Assembly: GCA_025617375.2 (NCBI GenBank)
Contig: JAMYGW020000006.1
Location: forward strand, 563,001 to 627,000
DNA: 64,000 nucleotides
Origin: Acarospora socialis
Lineage: Eukaryota; Ascomycota; Lecanoromycetes; Acarosporales; Acarosporaceae
Reading direction: 5' to 3'
Part shown: positions 1 to 13,043 of the stretch, piece by piece
Layout of the letters: every line of letters begins with the position of its first letter
Position numbering within the stretch: the stretch's first letter is position 1
The notes under the pieces: generated by a model
What the model saw: only the letters and a program-made list of their open reading frames with translations
What the model was told of the DNA's origin: nothing
Databases searched by the model: none
Made by a program: the position numbers and the translations under genes

Positions 1-3000
1 ATGATCATTTTCCACATCGTCAAGGTGATGAGCGGTGCCGATTTTGGTTCAGGCTTCCGATTTAGAATGCTCGGCATCGGAGGGTCCGTCGCAAGGGCCA
101 GGGCAGCAAGGGTATCCATGATCAGGTTGACCCACAAGAGCTGCACAGCAGTTAGAACGGAAGACTCGGTGTCGCTTGACACAGCCGACACGAAGGTTAG
201 AACGACGGCGGTGATGTTCACGGTTACTTGGAACTAAGGTCATTAGTAGAATTCATGGGAATTCTCCAGCTTCACGAACCTGCAGGAATTTCTTCACCGA
301 ATCATTCACCGCTCTCCCCCACATGATCGCCTTCACAATTGATGCAAAGTTGTCGTCCATCAATATGATGGCCGAAGCTTCTTTAGCAACCTCCGTCCCA
401 GCAATACCCATCGAGAATCCTACATCAGCTGTTTTCAACGCTGGTGCATCATTTGTCCCATCACCAGTTACAGCCACGGTTTCGCCGAGCTTCCGTAGCC
501 GCTCCACTAAGATACGTTTATCTTCAGGGCTTGATCTTGCCAGAACCTGTAGCTTTGGGATAGTCTGATCCATCTCAGTGGCAGGCAACCTCCGGAACTT
601 GGGGCCTTCCATTACCAGACCTCCAGGGGTATAGATACCACACTCTTTAGCTATGGCCGTTGCCGTCAAGATGTTGTCGCCGGTAACCATGCGGACATAC
701 ACACCAGCGTCTTGGCAGGTACGCACAGCTGCCGCCACCCCTTCCCGCAGCGGATCCTGGATACCAACAACTGCAAGGAATACCATATCCTGGAAGACCT
801 TATCGAACACTGCCAACTGTGGATTGTCGGGCTGTGTCGCTACGCCTCTTGGTGGCCATTCCTCAAAATCTCGATACAGAAGTCCGATGGTCCGCAAAGA
901 ACGCGATGCATAGTGCGTGATGGCTCCACTGAGAGAGTCAACATCCTCGAGCGTGATGGATGTCTCGGACACCCCGTTTCCAGGGTCGCGGATGATTCGA
1001 GTGCATTTCCCCAATAAAATCTCCGACGCGCCCTTGACGTACAACCTGAATTTGTTGTTGTTCAGCTTCACAACCGATGCCATACACTTTCGAGCAGAGT
1101 CGAATGGGACAATCTGAACAGTGATGGCGTTGGACCTCTCCTCTCCAACTGGACCCATCCCAAGATAATCTCGAGCAAAGCCAAGCAGGGCGGTCTCAGT
1201 TTTGGATCCGATGAACGTCTGTTTGCCATCTTGCTCTCCTTCAAAAGCCGTAGAGTTGATCACGATGGATTGCTTTAAGAGATCTCTGACATCCTTATCG
1301 AGCATCGATACAAAGTCAACCGTCGAGACCTCCTCAATATCTTCATCCGAAGTCACTTGCTTTCCATTCGACGATGATTCAGCGCCGGGAACTTCAGCCG
1401 TCTTCTTGTCACTAAATCGATAGGCAGTCCCCAGCGTGCCGGCCACAACCGTCATTTTGTTTTGGGTAAGCGTTCCGGTCTTATCGGAGCAAACCGTGGT
1501 CGCGTTCCCCATAGTCTCGCAAGCTCGCAGCAACCGAACCAGATTGTTGTCCTTGAGCATTCTCGTCGTTGCAAATGCCAAAGCTAGCGTCACTGCCAAG
1601 GGCAAGCCTTCCGGGACTGCGACAACAACAACCGTTACCGCCACGATGAAGATCTGAAGGAATTGCTGGCCCTTCTCAGACGGACTGCCGTGGTTGCGAG
1701 GAAGACCGGCCAGGAACTTGATAAGAGCTACCACGAAAAGGAGAAGACCTGCGGCTAAACCGAGCTTGGCGATATACTCAGCAAGCACGTTGAGTTTCGA
1801 TTGCAGAGGCGTGGTCTGCGCGGGTTCGCGGAGAGCCATCATCATCTTGCCGTAGCTCGAATTGACACCCACCGATGTCACGAGGAAGGTGCCGATCCCC
1901 TCCGTTACCTTAGCTCCTGAGAGTATGAACGGATCCATTTTAGCAACATTTTCATGCGCTTCAATGGCTCGGTAGACGTCGTCACCAGGCCGCTTCTTCA
2001 CCAGATCAGACTCGCCCGTTGCTGAAGACTCGTCACACTTGAGGTTGTGTCCATCAATGAGAATGCCATCAACCGGGACCATATCTCCTTGCTCTAGCTG
2101 CAGAACATCTCCCACCAGAACGTCATAGATTGAAATCTCCCTAGGCTTGCCGGATCGAATAACTTTGACACTCCGATCATCTTTCTTTTTGTTCAACTTG
2201 ATGAACTGACGTTCTTTTTGCCAGTCATTTGCTGCTCCGACCACAACCACGATAACAATAGCAGCCATGATTGCCACCCCTTCCACCCACTCCACTCGCG
2301 CTTCGCCATCCTTGGCGGTGACGGACTGGTATATTCCCAGCGCCAGCGAGATGACCGCAGCAACTGTGAGCAAGAGTAGCACCTTGTCATTGTAAGCCAT
2401 CCAAGCCAGCTGAAAGATACTCTTCGCTTTCTTCTCCGGTAGCCGGTTGTCTTTGAATATCCTCTTCCGATCTCCAAACGAACTGTCTTCCTGTCGTCGC
2501 GACGTTGAAGCAGTACCGGCTGTTGCCGAGCGAGCGATCGTTCCATTGACGGCTTTGGCGGACGCCTGGTCGGAGGGGTGTCCTTTAACTGAATCAAGCG
2601 ACATGGACCCTTGCAGGTACGTCTCGTCAATCGAGAGACCACTGCGCCTGTCTGTACGCAGACCCTTCACGATTCCTGTCAGTCCGCCAAGGGCATAGAA
2701 GGCGCTTAGACTTTTCGGGTTGATCAGTTTGTTCAGCTGGCCAGGTGAGAACGCGAACTTGTTGTCGACCACGTCGAAATCGGCTTCCGTCCCGGGATCC
2801 GGCTTCAGAGCCTCCTCGTCGTTCATGATGTTAGCATTGCTGTGGTGTGGGTCCAAGTGATGTGACGTATTTTCGGGGTTCGAAGAGGTAGGCGAGGGGA
2901 TGAAGGTGTCTCCGCCGTATGACGAGAGCGAACGACTCGCATCCTCCGAATCCACGGAATTGCCCCTCGAGCGGGCGTGCGGCACGGAAAGGAAATTGTT

Positions 3001-3333
3001 AGCCACCTGCGACTCGCCAAGATTCTTCGTAGGCGAAGACACGTTGTGCGGTGAGACTGGCCTGCTCCCTTTGCTGTCGAAAGATTGAGAACTGCGGACC
3101 TCGAGAGGTGAGGCTTGGGAGGGAGGGGAAGCGGTATCAGCATCCAGTCCAGGTGCCTGCTGCTCATGGGAGCTCTGGGAGTTGTTAGAGACCGCCGCAA
3201 GAGGCAGGGCGTTGTCCGTGTCGAAAGGTGGACTGACTGCAGACGTATCGATTGTTATGGTGGGTGCTCTCTGACGCCGTACTGGACTCCGCGAAGTTGG
3301 CGAGTCTCGATCATGACTACTGGACTCTGCCAT
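1..3333 (-). CDS. PMC1: P-type Ca2+-transporting ATPase (PMCA/Pmc1 type, IIB), 3' end cut by window edge
   Basis: Pumps Ca2+ out of the cytosol, in fungi usually into the vacuole. Start ATG is at 3333. Exon 1 runs 3333-280 (1018 codons); a 46-bp intron 279-234 (GTTCGT..CTTAG with a CTAAT branch) is followed by exon 2 at 233, still open at base 1. The first ~300 residues are Ser/Thr/Pro-rich and look disordered. Then come the ATPase hallmarks: PEGLP in M4 (about residue 575), the phosphorylation site DKTGTLT (about 615), KGAS of the nucleotide domain (about 767) and TGDGTNDAPA (about 954). Exon 2 continues with the M5-M6 region (QLLWVNLIMDTLAALALATD). PEGLP and the VNLIMD segment indicate the PMCA rather than the SERCA group. 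No C-terminal regulatory region can be seen because the gene leaves the window. Vacuolar versus plasma membrane location is inference. Confidence 0.93.
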
Positions 3334-4582
3334 GGTATCGAGCTACGTCTGACTTGCTCCTGTCTGGCCCTTGCGAGAATCTTGAGCTCACCATGTGTCT
3401 TGATGGTCCGTAGAGAGAAGGGCTCCGCAGACTTTATTCGTAACTTGGCAAAGTCACAAACGATCAGTGTCCCTAGCGGGCGAACGTTGCTGTTGTGGAA
3501 AGAGAAGGCGCGTTGGTTGCTGCACAGGTCTTCCGGAATTAAGGTATCTACTCAGAATGTGTTAGTTGTACTGAGGAATAGGCGATGAAGCTTAGGCACG
3601 GTCCGGAAGGACAGTGAATGGTCAAGCCCACTGATACAACTAAAGGTGCATTCTTGCTGAATGGTCTCACCACAGAAACAAGCATCTTTGAACGCTTTGA
3701 GTACAGCATGGGCGACACATTAAGGGGAGCAGGTAAGGGAGCTTACTAGATATATGTACGACACTTAGGACTTGCCCCTCAATACCTCACGTCGTCACAG
3801 TTCCCATATGTTTGGAAGCTCCGCCTTGGACAGTTCTTGGTAGTTTTGCCTTGCGGACAGAGGTCGATCGATTCCGTGCTAATAGACTTCACTGAGCTCA
3901 ACTCAGGATTTCCTAGATGGAGGAAGGGAGCCGGAAAGATATGAGAGCCCATCTAGGTACTCATACTATAGCACAGTAGAACTCGCAATCAAGCAAATCT
4001 TCCGACCATGTGAGATAGGTACTGTATTCGTACTCCAGATGGACCTACGTCGTTCCGGGCAAAGGGGGGGTTGGGTCACGATTCATTGGAGTCTTGGAGA
4101 CTCTTGGCACACAGTGCACAGCCTCATCGCTTCTGGACGACTTCCCAATGGACTTTAATAAGGTATTCTTTTCCCACCGGAGACTGTGGATATTACCAGG
4201 TACCTTGATGTTATCGTCATGGTGAAGACATCTTTCGCCATCATCGTCATCATCATCGTGATTTCTATCTAGCTGTCCAGGACTAGGATGAATTCTCAAC
4301 AGGAGCCAAGTCGTTACAGTATCACCCTTCGTACTATCCATCAAATACCAAGCAAGAGCAAAAGCTGGGCGTGCAATTTTCCGAATTGGCATTACATATC
4401 ACATTACTCAGTATATAGCCACTCACAGCTCCCTTAGTCACTTTCGCCTTACCTTACCCTTGGCGAGCAAGAAAATAGTACTCTACCTAATCCCACTTCA
4501 ACGAACCTGTCCGTATTGAGAATCAACGGGAACTGTACGCATTGGGGCATTTAGACCAATTGTGAGCCCTAAGCCGGGAATC
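3334..4582. other. Intergenic, divergent promoters of Ca2+-ATPase and cyanamide hydratase-like gene
   Basis: No gene supported. There is a short (ATC)n-like run near 4240-4262 that creates a poly-Asp stretch in a minus-strand ORF (4045-4392); that ORF has no family resemblance. The stretch separates two divergent starts at 3333 and 4583. Confidence 0.5.
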
Positions 4583-5403
4583 ATGCCAAACCCAGTTGAA
4601 GAATATGGCTTCTCTGCCCTACCGCGGGATCCATCGGTCATCTTAAAGGGCAAGAAGCGTAATACCGAGCCACGGCCGATATCCATCGACGATGTCAAGA
4701 TCCCCGACACCCCTTTGGCCAAAGAAGTCCAGGGCTATGCGAAAAGGGAATTGAGGGAAGAGACATATAACCACTCCATGCGAGTCTACTATTATGGCAT
4801 GGCCATGGCCAAACAGCAGTTTCCGGACTGGCTCCATTCGGAAGAAACGTACTTCCTCACGTGCATGCTCCACGACATTGGTACGACCAGCAAGAACTTG
4901 CGTGCCACCTTGATGTCCTTTGAATTTTACGGTGGGCTTCTCGCCCGTGACCTTCTTCACAAAGAGTTGCAGGCTCCCATCGAGCAGGCAGAATCGGTGG
5001 CCGAGGTGAGGCCTCCTGGCCTCCTGGACGCAGCATGCTGGGACTGACGAGGGGCAGGCAATCATCCGGCACCAGGATATCGGGGAGACCGGCAAGATCA
5101 CCACCGTCGGACAGTTGATCCAGCTTGCGACCATCTTCGGTACGTACTATACGGTTAGACCAAGACTCATGTAGTCACACTGATTGGGAGCTAGATAACA
5201 TGGGAGGTCATGCCGACCTGGTCCACAAAGGCACAATCGAGGAAGTGACGAAGCGCTTCCCACGAAAGAAATGGTCGACATGCTTCGCCAGCACCATTCG
5301 CGAGGAGAACAATCTCAAGCCTTGGGCGCATACAACCTCACTGGGCGAAGAGGATTTTCCCAACGGCGTGCAGAACAACAATCTAATGGAACCCTATGAT
5401 TGA
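4583..5403 (+). CDS. Cyanamide hydratase-like HD-domain protein
   Basis: Family members hydrate cyanamide to urea (fungal cyanamide hydratase, yeast Ddi2/Ddi3). The model is three exons: 4583-5005, 5052-5139, 5195-5403, giving 239 aa, close to the usual ~245. Introns of 46 bp (5006-5051, GTGAGG..GACGAG, phase 0) and 55 bp (5140-5194, GTACGT..GCTAG, phase 1) restore the expected order: NHSMRVYYYGMAMA, then CMLHDIGTT (the HD metal motif), then AIIRHQDIGETG, then LIQLATIFDNMGGH. All metal-binding His/Asp positions appear present. An upstream in-frame GTG at 4562 is not used; ATG 4583 (MPNPVEEYGF) matches family N termini. The true substrate in this organism is not shown by sequence; other small HD hydrolases are the alternative. 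Confidence 0.86.
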
Positions 5404-5619
5404 TGTGCTTGCGTGGTGGACCAAACGGCAGCCGCAGCGGATGTACGATTGATGTAAAAGGAAAGCAATAACCGCCACCAAATACGGGGTTCAGTAAAAT
5501 AGTGTAGTGAAAGGTACTGCAAGCAAACTGCAAGCAGTATCCTTGGTATTTCCATGTGTGCACAGGCATTGACACAACTTGAGCAAAGGCAGGATTGTTC
5601 TCATCCCAAGCTGCAAGGG

Positions 5620-8600
5620 TCATGAGCTCTTTACAGTCCACAAATTGAGTGATTCGCCATGGGAGCCCTTCTTCCTGCCCTTATTCACTTTGGAGCCCTG
5701 CTCGTTGGCCTTCAGTATCGCCTTGCTGGTGATAGCCAATGCCTCGACCAGTTCACGCATCCGACCCGCCGACACGAAACATGCTGCTACATCGGAGCCT
5801 TGCGCGGCAACGCTAGCTGCGAACTCCATGCTTTTGAGGAGCATCTCCCGGCTGACTGCATGGCCTGCGAAGTGAAGGACACTGTTGTAGGCGAGAAGAA
5901 CCTCGGGTAAAAAGGCTTTACGAATCTCCGCTAGGGCCGCCGCCTCGACTTCTGTAACATGGTCAGTTGGTTTACGCTTTGCTCCATCAATTGACGGGAC
6001 TTGAGGCGAACTTGCCCCTGTCTGGATGTAAAAGCCAACCATGAGCTAATGGCTCAACGGCCGCAATAACCTTCTCCGTTGCGCTTCGTAGCTGTGACTT
6101 CCACGTTTTCGCGCCAGTTGGATGAGTGGTACTAGAATATGGTCAGTGTCTGGGTGTGATGAAGTGTACAGCTAAATGTAGGTACAGGCAATCTTACTGC
6201 TTGAGCTGGTCTGCGACATTTGCCCATGTCTCCAATGCGTCAAGCGCAACCACCAATCCTTCGAGCTCTCTGAATGTTCTGCTCATGCTGTCCATATACT
6301 TGTCGAGTGCTCTCGTGCGTTCCCCAGAGGTGTTACGTCGTCTACGCCTCGATCTCTGTCGCTCACGTAATCGGGTCATTCTAGACGTTCCTGATTCTTC
6401 ACCGTCTTCGTCTTCGCTGTTATTGAGACCCGTAATAACATCAATCCTCGCATTGCGTAAAACTTCGGACTTTTCTGAGTAGAGCCGAGAGTACGATGCG
6501 CTCTTGGACAAAGCCCTGGCTGCGGCGAGGCGATTGTAGACTAGCACACAGTCACGTTAAAATTGGACGTCATGACCATCTGCGAAGTAAGACTTACTTA
6601 AGAAATGTTTGTATAGAATGGTGCCGGCGGCCATTGTCAAGCCCCACTGACCCTCGAGCAGCACAACCCATTCGAAGCATCGGAGAAGGGCTTGCTCGTC
6701 ATCACTGATATCCTGACCAATAAAGCTCTTCCTGATTGGGCGTAGCATCTGCTGGCTAGTATCGCAGTCTTCGAGGATACTGAAGTCTTTTGCTCGCTGG
6801 TAAACAGCTCTATAAGGTCTGATATCGTTTATGATCAGCCTCATTTGCATCATGATTACTGATATGACATTGATATTCAGTTGCTTCATCAGCGCCACCA
6901 GCATTGTGCGCTCTCGTGGGACAGGGATGTCGTTCAGTTCTCTTCCTAAGCAGGTCTCAATCCTCTCGGAAGAGAGGCGGGAAGCGTAGAGTGGCAGCAA
7001 GCTGGTCTTGCCCGCCAACTTTAGGAAGTCAATATAGGCAACCACGACATTTTCAGTATCGCTGCAATGCGTGCTGTGACGAAAGTCGACACCAAGATCT
7101 TGAAAAATGAATATCATGTGCGTCAGAACTCGCAATGAGTCGTAATCCTCGAATGCGACGTAGGCTGTATTGGTGCCCTCATCGAGGTCGTGTTTCGCCG
7201 GTGGAACAATCTTGGATTTACCTCGCGCCAAGGACTCGCCCGCAAGCGCCCGACCATACCTAACAACGAACTCCTCGAAAGAATCCGCTATCAGGCAGCC
7301 TTGAAGTCTCTTCATAGGATTCTTGGCCTCCTCCTTCGTGCGCTTCTTTGTCTTCAACTTATCGATAAGGACACGGCCAACCATGTTCGGATCATCATGG
7401 AACACGGCACAACTGGGCGAGCTGAACTTAGCTGTGAGCGTCGTGGAGAGGCGATTCGGAAGTTTGGATTGTAAGTATGTGTCGAATTGATGCAGCAGAA
7501 GTCCATTGTAATAAACGAACAAGAAGTCATCCCAGCTGTGGCATACCTCCTCAACAGTATCTATGTCCCCTGCGAGAAGTCCATATACAGCGCTTTCGTA
7601 AACGCTACTGCTGTTATTTTTCGCAGCAGCATAGCACATCCTCCGCCACACAGACCCTGACTGAACATTCGTCATGCCACTTGTGGTATCGTTAGATGCT
7701 TTGCCCATGTCCAATGCACTCAATGGTGACAGATGTCCACGGAGGCTGATCGCTCGCCAGCCCTCTACACGTTGTTGACACCATTCCCGTATCATTTCCC
7801 AGCTCTTTCCACGTCTGATCATTTGCCAACACGCCAACCAAGTCGCATTTTCAAAATTCTGGTCCTGCCGCTCCAGGGTGCGACCTTGGCGCCTTGTTGC
7901 GTCCGGATCTAACTGCGTCACAAGAGTCTCGGTGTGATCTGAGTTGAGATGCGTATTGTCAATGCCAGGAGACGTCGGATCGAGTGCTTGAGGCCAGGAC
8001 CGAAGTCTTTTTTGCGCCTTGACAGCCTCTTTGGTGTATAACCATCCGTGCGCCCATAATCCAGTGCCTCTATCTGCATCGGTTTCGAGGTGCTCTATCA
8101 TCGTATCAATGTTCGGCCCCGAGCTATCAGCACATTGCATCAACCACTTCAGTACGGTATTTCTTTCCCGTGCTAGATCGTCTTCGGCCACAAAGCAAGT
8201 CCATACTTCGCGTTCCGAGGAATACCGATGGACTTTGCCGGGTGCATCTTTGCCGCTCTCGTAGACTACCTGAGTGTCGGCCCTGAGTTCACGGTGCCTA
8301 GCTTGCAGCAGTCCTTCCAACAACTCCCAAGTCTGAGCCTCGAGTTGCCAGCGCTGCAGGTCTGCAACAGTCGTCGTCAGACCCCGGTCCTCATCGTTTG
8401 TGCTCGAGTCGCGCGAGGAACGCTCAGGATAACGATTGCGCTTTCGACTCAGCCGGTCTTGCACCTCTGGCCCGTGCAATTTCTCCAGATGCTCCACTGT
8501 GTTCAGAGCGATTCTTTTATAATCCCCAACCAAATTAAGAACACGCTTATGATCAACACGCTTGTGCTGCCGCTTCTTGACGTTGTATTTATCGAGAGTC

Positions 8601-9103
8601 TCGGCAAATTGTTCAACTTGCTGTCCGACGCGATCCGCTACGGTGCGAAGGGGGTGGAAGGCTTCTTCAACATCGCCTGCGGTAAAGGCATCAGGGGAGG
8701 ACATCATCGCGTCTGATGCTAATATTTCAGCCGGTCGTCAATACTCAAAGGAAAAGGTTGGGAGATCAAAGAGTTCAGGATCCTACCGTCGCTGCCCTCG
8801 GATTCCTGTTGGTGTACACGCTCTTTGTCGGTCCCTTCCGCATATTCGTGGTCGCCGTCTACCCCATCCAGAGAAATGTCAGATGGCCCTTCGGACTGAT
8901 TGCACTATAAATCAGTCATGCTTCTCAACAATATGTTGAGGACACCCAATTCCTGCACAGGTACACGAACATTCGGGGATTCCCAACCATCTTCTCGCTG
9001 GTTCTGTTCAGATTCAATGGTTAGCATCAATACCAGATAGTCTGCAGTGCTTTATCTGAGCCGAACGTACTGGTTCGGAACTGTCCACCTCGGAAGGAGT
9101 CAT
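5620..9103 (-). CDS. NUP84: Nuclear pore complex protein Nup84/Nup107
   Basis: Structural nucleoporin of the Y-shaped (Nup84) scaffold complex. Seven exons can be joined in frame: 9103-9071, 9003-8965, 8904-8787, 8718-6598, 6540-6198, 6131-6016, 5951-5620, giving 1033 aa. The long central exon carries the alpha-helical Nup84_Nup107 domain with typical pieces (VVAYIDFLKLAGK, LLPLYASRLSSERIE). The C-terminal exons carry TEKVIAAVEPLAHGWLLHP and EIRKAFLPEVLLAYNSVLHF, a well conserved end of the family. The three short 5' exons encode an acidic, probably disordered N terminus starting MTPSEVDSSEP; a later ATG at 8707 is possible but would leave these in-phase exons unexplained. The last intron (6015-5952) appears to be a GC-AG intron (GCAAGT donor). 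Longer than yeast Nup84 (726 aa), similar to filamentous fungi. Confidence 0.9.
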
Positions 9104-10797
9104 GGTAGGTTTCTCATGTAGAAGCCCTTGCGGTTTCTGTGTTGTTGACTCTTGGGTTTGAGGTTTACTACCTTAGTGAGAGGTGCAGCTAAGTTAGTTC
9201 TCGCTAAACTTTAGCGCCAAGAATTCTAGATACTTTGTACCACATCTTCCCGCTGATGAATTTCTCTTTCTCTTCTTCCATCATACAATGTCTTTGAACA
9301 TCAGGCAATCATTAGAGTCTCGGAACAGACCTCCCACCCGGAGTAGCCATCAGTGTTTGTTCAGAATCCTTGAGGTTCTCTTTGCGTGCTCACGATCGCC
9401 TGAGAAGAATTTTGACACTCCCTGTTCACCAAGCCTGATCTCTTTTCCAAGAGGCATGCCGGCTTTGATAGGAAAGCGAGTTGTTATATCTATTTACATG
9501 CATAGTATGATACTATAACTCTATGTGATACATACAAGTTGCTATTCCTTCGAGTCCGGCCCATTTTAGGGGACCTAAAAGTGCCCAGCGCGTCCGTCTT
9601 TTGCGGATTCCGGCCGTTCCTCAAACATCCTGCTTACGCTGCTTCATCTTCAATCTGAGCAAACCGGCTTTGGGACAGCTGAGAGTCGTCGCAGCATCAC
9701 CCTGCTTTTGATAGAAGGCATTGCAGCAATCGTACAATGCATCAATTTGGGCACTGCACTTGTTCTCCTGATAGGAATTTTGCGAGAGACAGTCTATATG
9801 GTATCGCCAAAGTCAGTCTCAAGCCGTACAGTACAGCCTTACCCACCGTGTAAAAGAGGAAGTCATGTCACTCTGATCGGCGGCTCACCTTGTATCGCGC
9901 ACTTCATGTTCGTCAGCAGTAGAAAGTCAGCGGCAGGGCGGAGTCAAGGGAAGTAACTCACCGCAAGCGGATGGCATGGTGGGTCAGATGATAGTGCTTT
10001 CTCGAGATTCTAATATAGGCGACAAAGCAATATATCAGAGTCATGTGATCTAGGCTCAAGAACATGCAGATTCCCAGACATGCGGTCTCACCATGGCTGA
10101 TCTGTAAGTGATGTACCTAAGGTAGCTGGTTGTATTAGGTTCAGTCTTCGAATGACCAGACACACAAAGGCCGTAAGATGGGCAATAAGAACAAGATGAA
10201 AGCAATGAGTTGCGAGAGTACGCTCAGCACCTTAGGTTGAGATATTTAAGGACTCATACAACAGGATCTTTATAAATGTCTGCAGTCGGAAAGATTGGAA
10301 GTTCCACTACTCGTACTCTGTACCTAAGGCAATCTTAGGTACCTTGTTGGGGGATCTGTTCTACCGGTTTCTGCATTACTTGCCTTAGCGTATTTTATCG
10401 TCCGCAAACCAACTTCGTTCGCTTACCTTATGATAGGCTCAACAATCACTTGACGTTGTTACAAAGACAAGCATCGTAGGTAGATCATGAAAGCAACATT
10501 ATTCCACTTTCTCATTCCAGTCTCTCTTCCGCGTCTGAGCTGGCAATAAGTCTACAGATAGTAAGGTAGAACACTCTGGTTCCTGAGGGGCGGGATCCTT
10601 CGTCGGTAACGGTGTTCGACCGTCTTCTTTATGATCCCTCAGATCCTAACGTGTTATAGCCTCAGGCGAATTACAACCTTCTTTGACATCTTCACATTAT
10701 TGCTGCTTTCTTCGACGGTCCAACGATAAAACCGCAACAATCACAACAACAACGACCATACCTATTTCCTACTCTCCGCCTCGAACTTCTTACTACC
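9104..10797. other. Intergenic, divergent 5' regions of NUP84 and SUMO
   Basis: No gene supported; only short ORFs. The palindromic motif CCTAAGG/TACCTTAGGTA occurs near 10119 and 10320-10345. Just upstream of the SUMO start is a CAAC/ACAA-rich leader (about 10725-10795). Confidence 0.5.
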
Positions 10798-11216
10798 ATG
10801 TCTGACCGCGACGCATCCCCTGGGGCGGGCAAGCCAGAGGAGCCTCCAGCTTCCGAGCACCTCAATATCAAAGTCACCGACAATCACAATGAAGTTTTTT
10901 TCAAGATCAAGCGTACAACGGCTCTAAAGAAGCTCATGGACGCCTTCTGTGATCGACAAGGGAAACAGCCGGCTACTGTCCGCTTCCTCTTCGACGGAGC
11001 TCGCGTCCAGCCTACCGACAGTCCCGACAGCGTAAGTGTTTCTTCTTTCTCACCATCAACGTCAGCAGTGAACCCTAAAGGGTCTGTTCATCTGTTGCGA
11101 AGAGTACAGACGCTCGGAGATGTGCTGCAAAGGCTAACGGTCTTTACTTCCCGCAGTTGGATATGGCGGATGGTGACACCCTTGAGGTGCATCAGGAGCA
11201 GATCGGCGGTTGCTGA
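10798..11216 (+). CDS. SMT3: Small ubiquitin-like modifier SUMO
   Basis: Conjugated to lysines of target proteins after C-terminal processing. Two exons, 10798-11031 and 11157-11216, separated by a 125-bp intron (GTAAGT..CCGCAG, phase 0), give 97 aa. The beta-grasp core is clear: HLNIKVTDNHNEVFFKIKRT, then FLFDGARVQPTDSPDS, then across the junction LDMADGDTLEVHQEQ. The protein ends IGGC: the diglycine is followed by a single Cys that a Ulp-type protease would remove. This is the standard SUMO layout of filamentous fungi. The intron ending exactly at the PDS/LDM junction and the preserved diglycine make this call very safe. Confidence 0.97.
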
Positions 11217-11859
11217 GAGGTTGTGTAGCGTCGACACGGGGGCGGTTGGAGTTGTTGGTGACACGCAGAGACGGATGCTACGCCATAGAAGCGGAACATC
11301 TGGATATCGGCTTCGATCGACAACGCCTTGCGCACCTTACGCCTTAATGGAAAAGGGCCGATGTCTGCCTGGGGCGCCTACGGCGTCAAATCGTGTAGCA
11401 CTTTTTACATGTTTCTGCATTCATACAAGGGGGAACCTGGCCTACTTTCGATGGAGATTTAGATCGCCGATGAAGCTCCAATTCCCATATACATCATAGC
11501 GATTAATGATCCAAAATGATGGTCGAAGCCAGACTTGGTGTGGCACTGGTGTTCTCTTGAAGTGATATGGAACTATCGAGTTGACCGGCATGTGTGTTCC
11601 CCATGCTCTAGGGCACCCTCGAATAAGGAACAAAATCCCTTCGCCATTGAGTTCTCGCGCTGCCCCAGCCACAATCTCATTGACACGGCACCACCCCACC
11701 AACGCCGTTCAACCGGGTTGGATGATGTATATCTCTATAACTCTGTGGACGTAACCCGTACAATGCTCACTTTGGCGAAAACATGAACGGTTCCCCACGA
11801 CATTACTCGACTTACATTGGTTCAATCAGACGCCGTCCACACACCAATCAGTCGACCAA
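11217..11859. other. Intergenic, convergent 3' regions
   Basis: No gene supported. 3' flanks of SUMO (plus) and of the small minus-strand gene ending at 11860. Confidence 0.5.
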
Positions 11860-12372
11860 CTACTCATCCCACATTGCAGCCTTCGCGCGTTCGGCGTCGT
11901 GTTTCGCTCTCGCCTGGCCTTCTCGCTCTCTGTTCCGCCTTTTCACTTCCTTCTCCTTCATGGCACGGTCATAAGCCTTCTGCTCGTCGGTCTTCTTCGG
12001 GGCGCGCACACCGAGGGCTCCAGCGATCAGTCTTCCCGCCACGGCGGTTTGCTTCTCTGGCCTGGTGCTCAGCCGGGATGTGCTGTCTTCAAAACTGGTC
12101 TGGCCTGAAGAATAGAGGCCTGTAGAGTCTGTTTCGCTCCAGGAAGCCCGAGTCGTGGGCGAAACAGGTGTCGGCGGCGGTGCACCTGGCATGTCTTTTC
12201 CTCTTCGAGTATCATCCTTCTCGGTATCTTCGCCGGATGATATGTCATCTTCCCATGAATCTGCTACTGCATCCTTGTTTGGAGCTGGATGTTTCTGTAC
12301 ATCTGATAGCGATAGTCGGTCTAGGGTGGAATCTACATCTGCTAGACTTTGAGTACAGACCTCTTCACCCAT
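11860..12372 (-). CDS. Conserved fungal protein of unknown function, basic C-terminal helix
   Basis: Single-exon ORF of 170 aa starting at ATG 12372. The N-terminal two thirds is acidic, Ser/Thr/Pro-rich and probably disordered (DSWEDDISSGEDTEKDD, PGAPPPTPVSPTTR). The C terminus (about residues 108-170) is a long, charged, predicted helix (RLIAGALGVRAPKKTDEQK, then RAMKEKEVKRRNREREGQA) of a kind common in small conserved ascomycete proteins with no assigned role. No signal peptide or membrane segment. The strong codon-level coherence and the helical C terminus argue that it is real; no function is proposed. Confidence 0.65.
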   Translation of the reverse strand: MGEEVCTQSLADVDSTLDRLSLSDVQKHPAPNKDAVADSWEDDISSGEDTEKDDTRRGKDMPGAPPPTPVSPTTRASWSETDSTGLYSSGQTSFEDSTSRLSTRPEKQTAVAGRLIAGALGVRAPKKTDEQKAYDRAMKEKEVKRRNREREGQARAKHDAERAKAAMWDE

Positions 12373-13043
12373 CTTGATGGAAGTGGGGTTTTAGTAGAGC
12401 ACGCGTACCTTGCCTGGTGCTTTGTCCAGTGTTCATACCGCCGGTATGAGTTCGAAATGACGCTAGGTTGCCTTATGGTTCCTGGTACGATTGATCACTG
12501 AACGTCGAGCTTTTCGCTATGGTGCTAATGCGACCAGCTGGGGGTCGTACCCCGTACCTACGGAGTACCTTCTTGAACCTTGCAGAAGTAGCGCCATCCC
12601 TCTACCTCAAATATTTTTCCGGGCATGAAAGGACACAAATACATAGTCAAAGATAGCCACCTCTCTAACGCTGAAGGTATGGGTCATAGGTGACTGACGA
12701 ACGTTCTCACTCGGTCACGGCACAACGAGTGAATGTGAACGCCATACTACCTTAAGGTGTATACCTTACCTACCTAAGATACGAGTAACTACCTTGGTGG
12801 CTCTCGGACCGAGATCGGCCAAGAGCCGAGGAGTTGGTAATAACTAAGGTAGTTAACTCGTAGAACTTGACGGCGTCAAGCATGTTTTGATTGTGCTTTC
12901 GGAGGCTTTTCATCATTGTTATCAGCTTGCTATTGAAGTTGTAGACCTGTTCAGCTTCAGTTGCTTGTGTTGGAGTCACCCTCATTGTGCTTTCCAAATC
13001 CGTTGTCCAAGTTACCCTGTCGGCCATTGATCTTTTACGAAGC
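12373..13043. other. Intergenic, divergent 5' regions
   Basis: No gene supported. Contains several TACCTTA/CTAAGGTA motifs (about 12751-12778 and 12843). A 109-aa minus-strand ORF (12770-13099) overlaps the start of the succinyl-CoA ligase gene and is not accepted. Confidence 0.45.

Noticed and set aside
4045-4392. 115-aa minus ORF with poly-Asp
   Set aside because: Low-complexity from an ATC run; sits in a promoter region and lacks homology.
8228-8716. 162-aa plus-strand ORF inside NUP84
   Set aside because: Antisense shadow of the long NUP84 exon with no recognisable domain.
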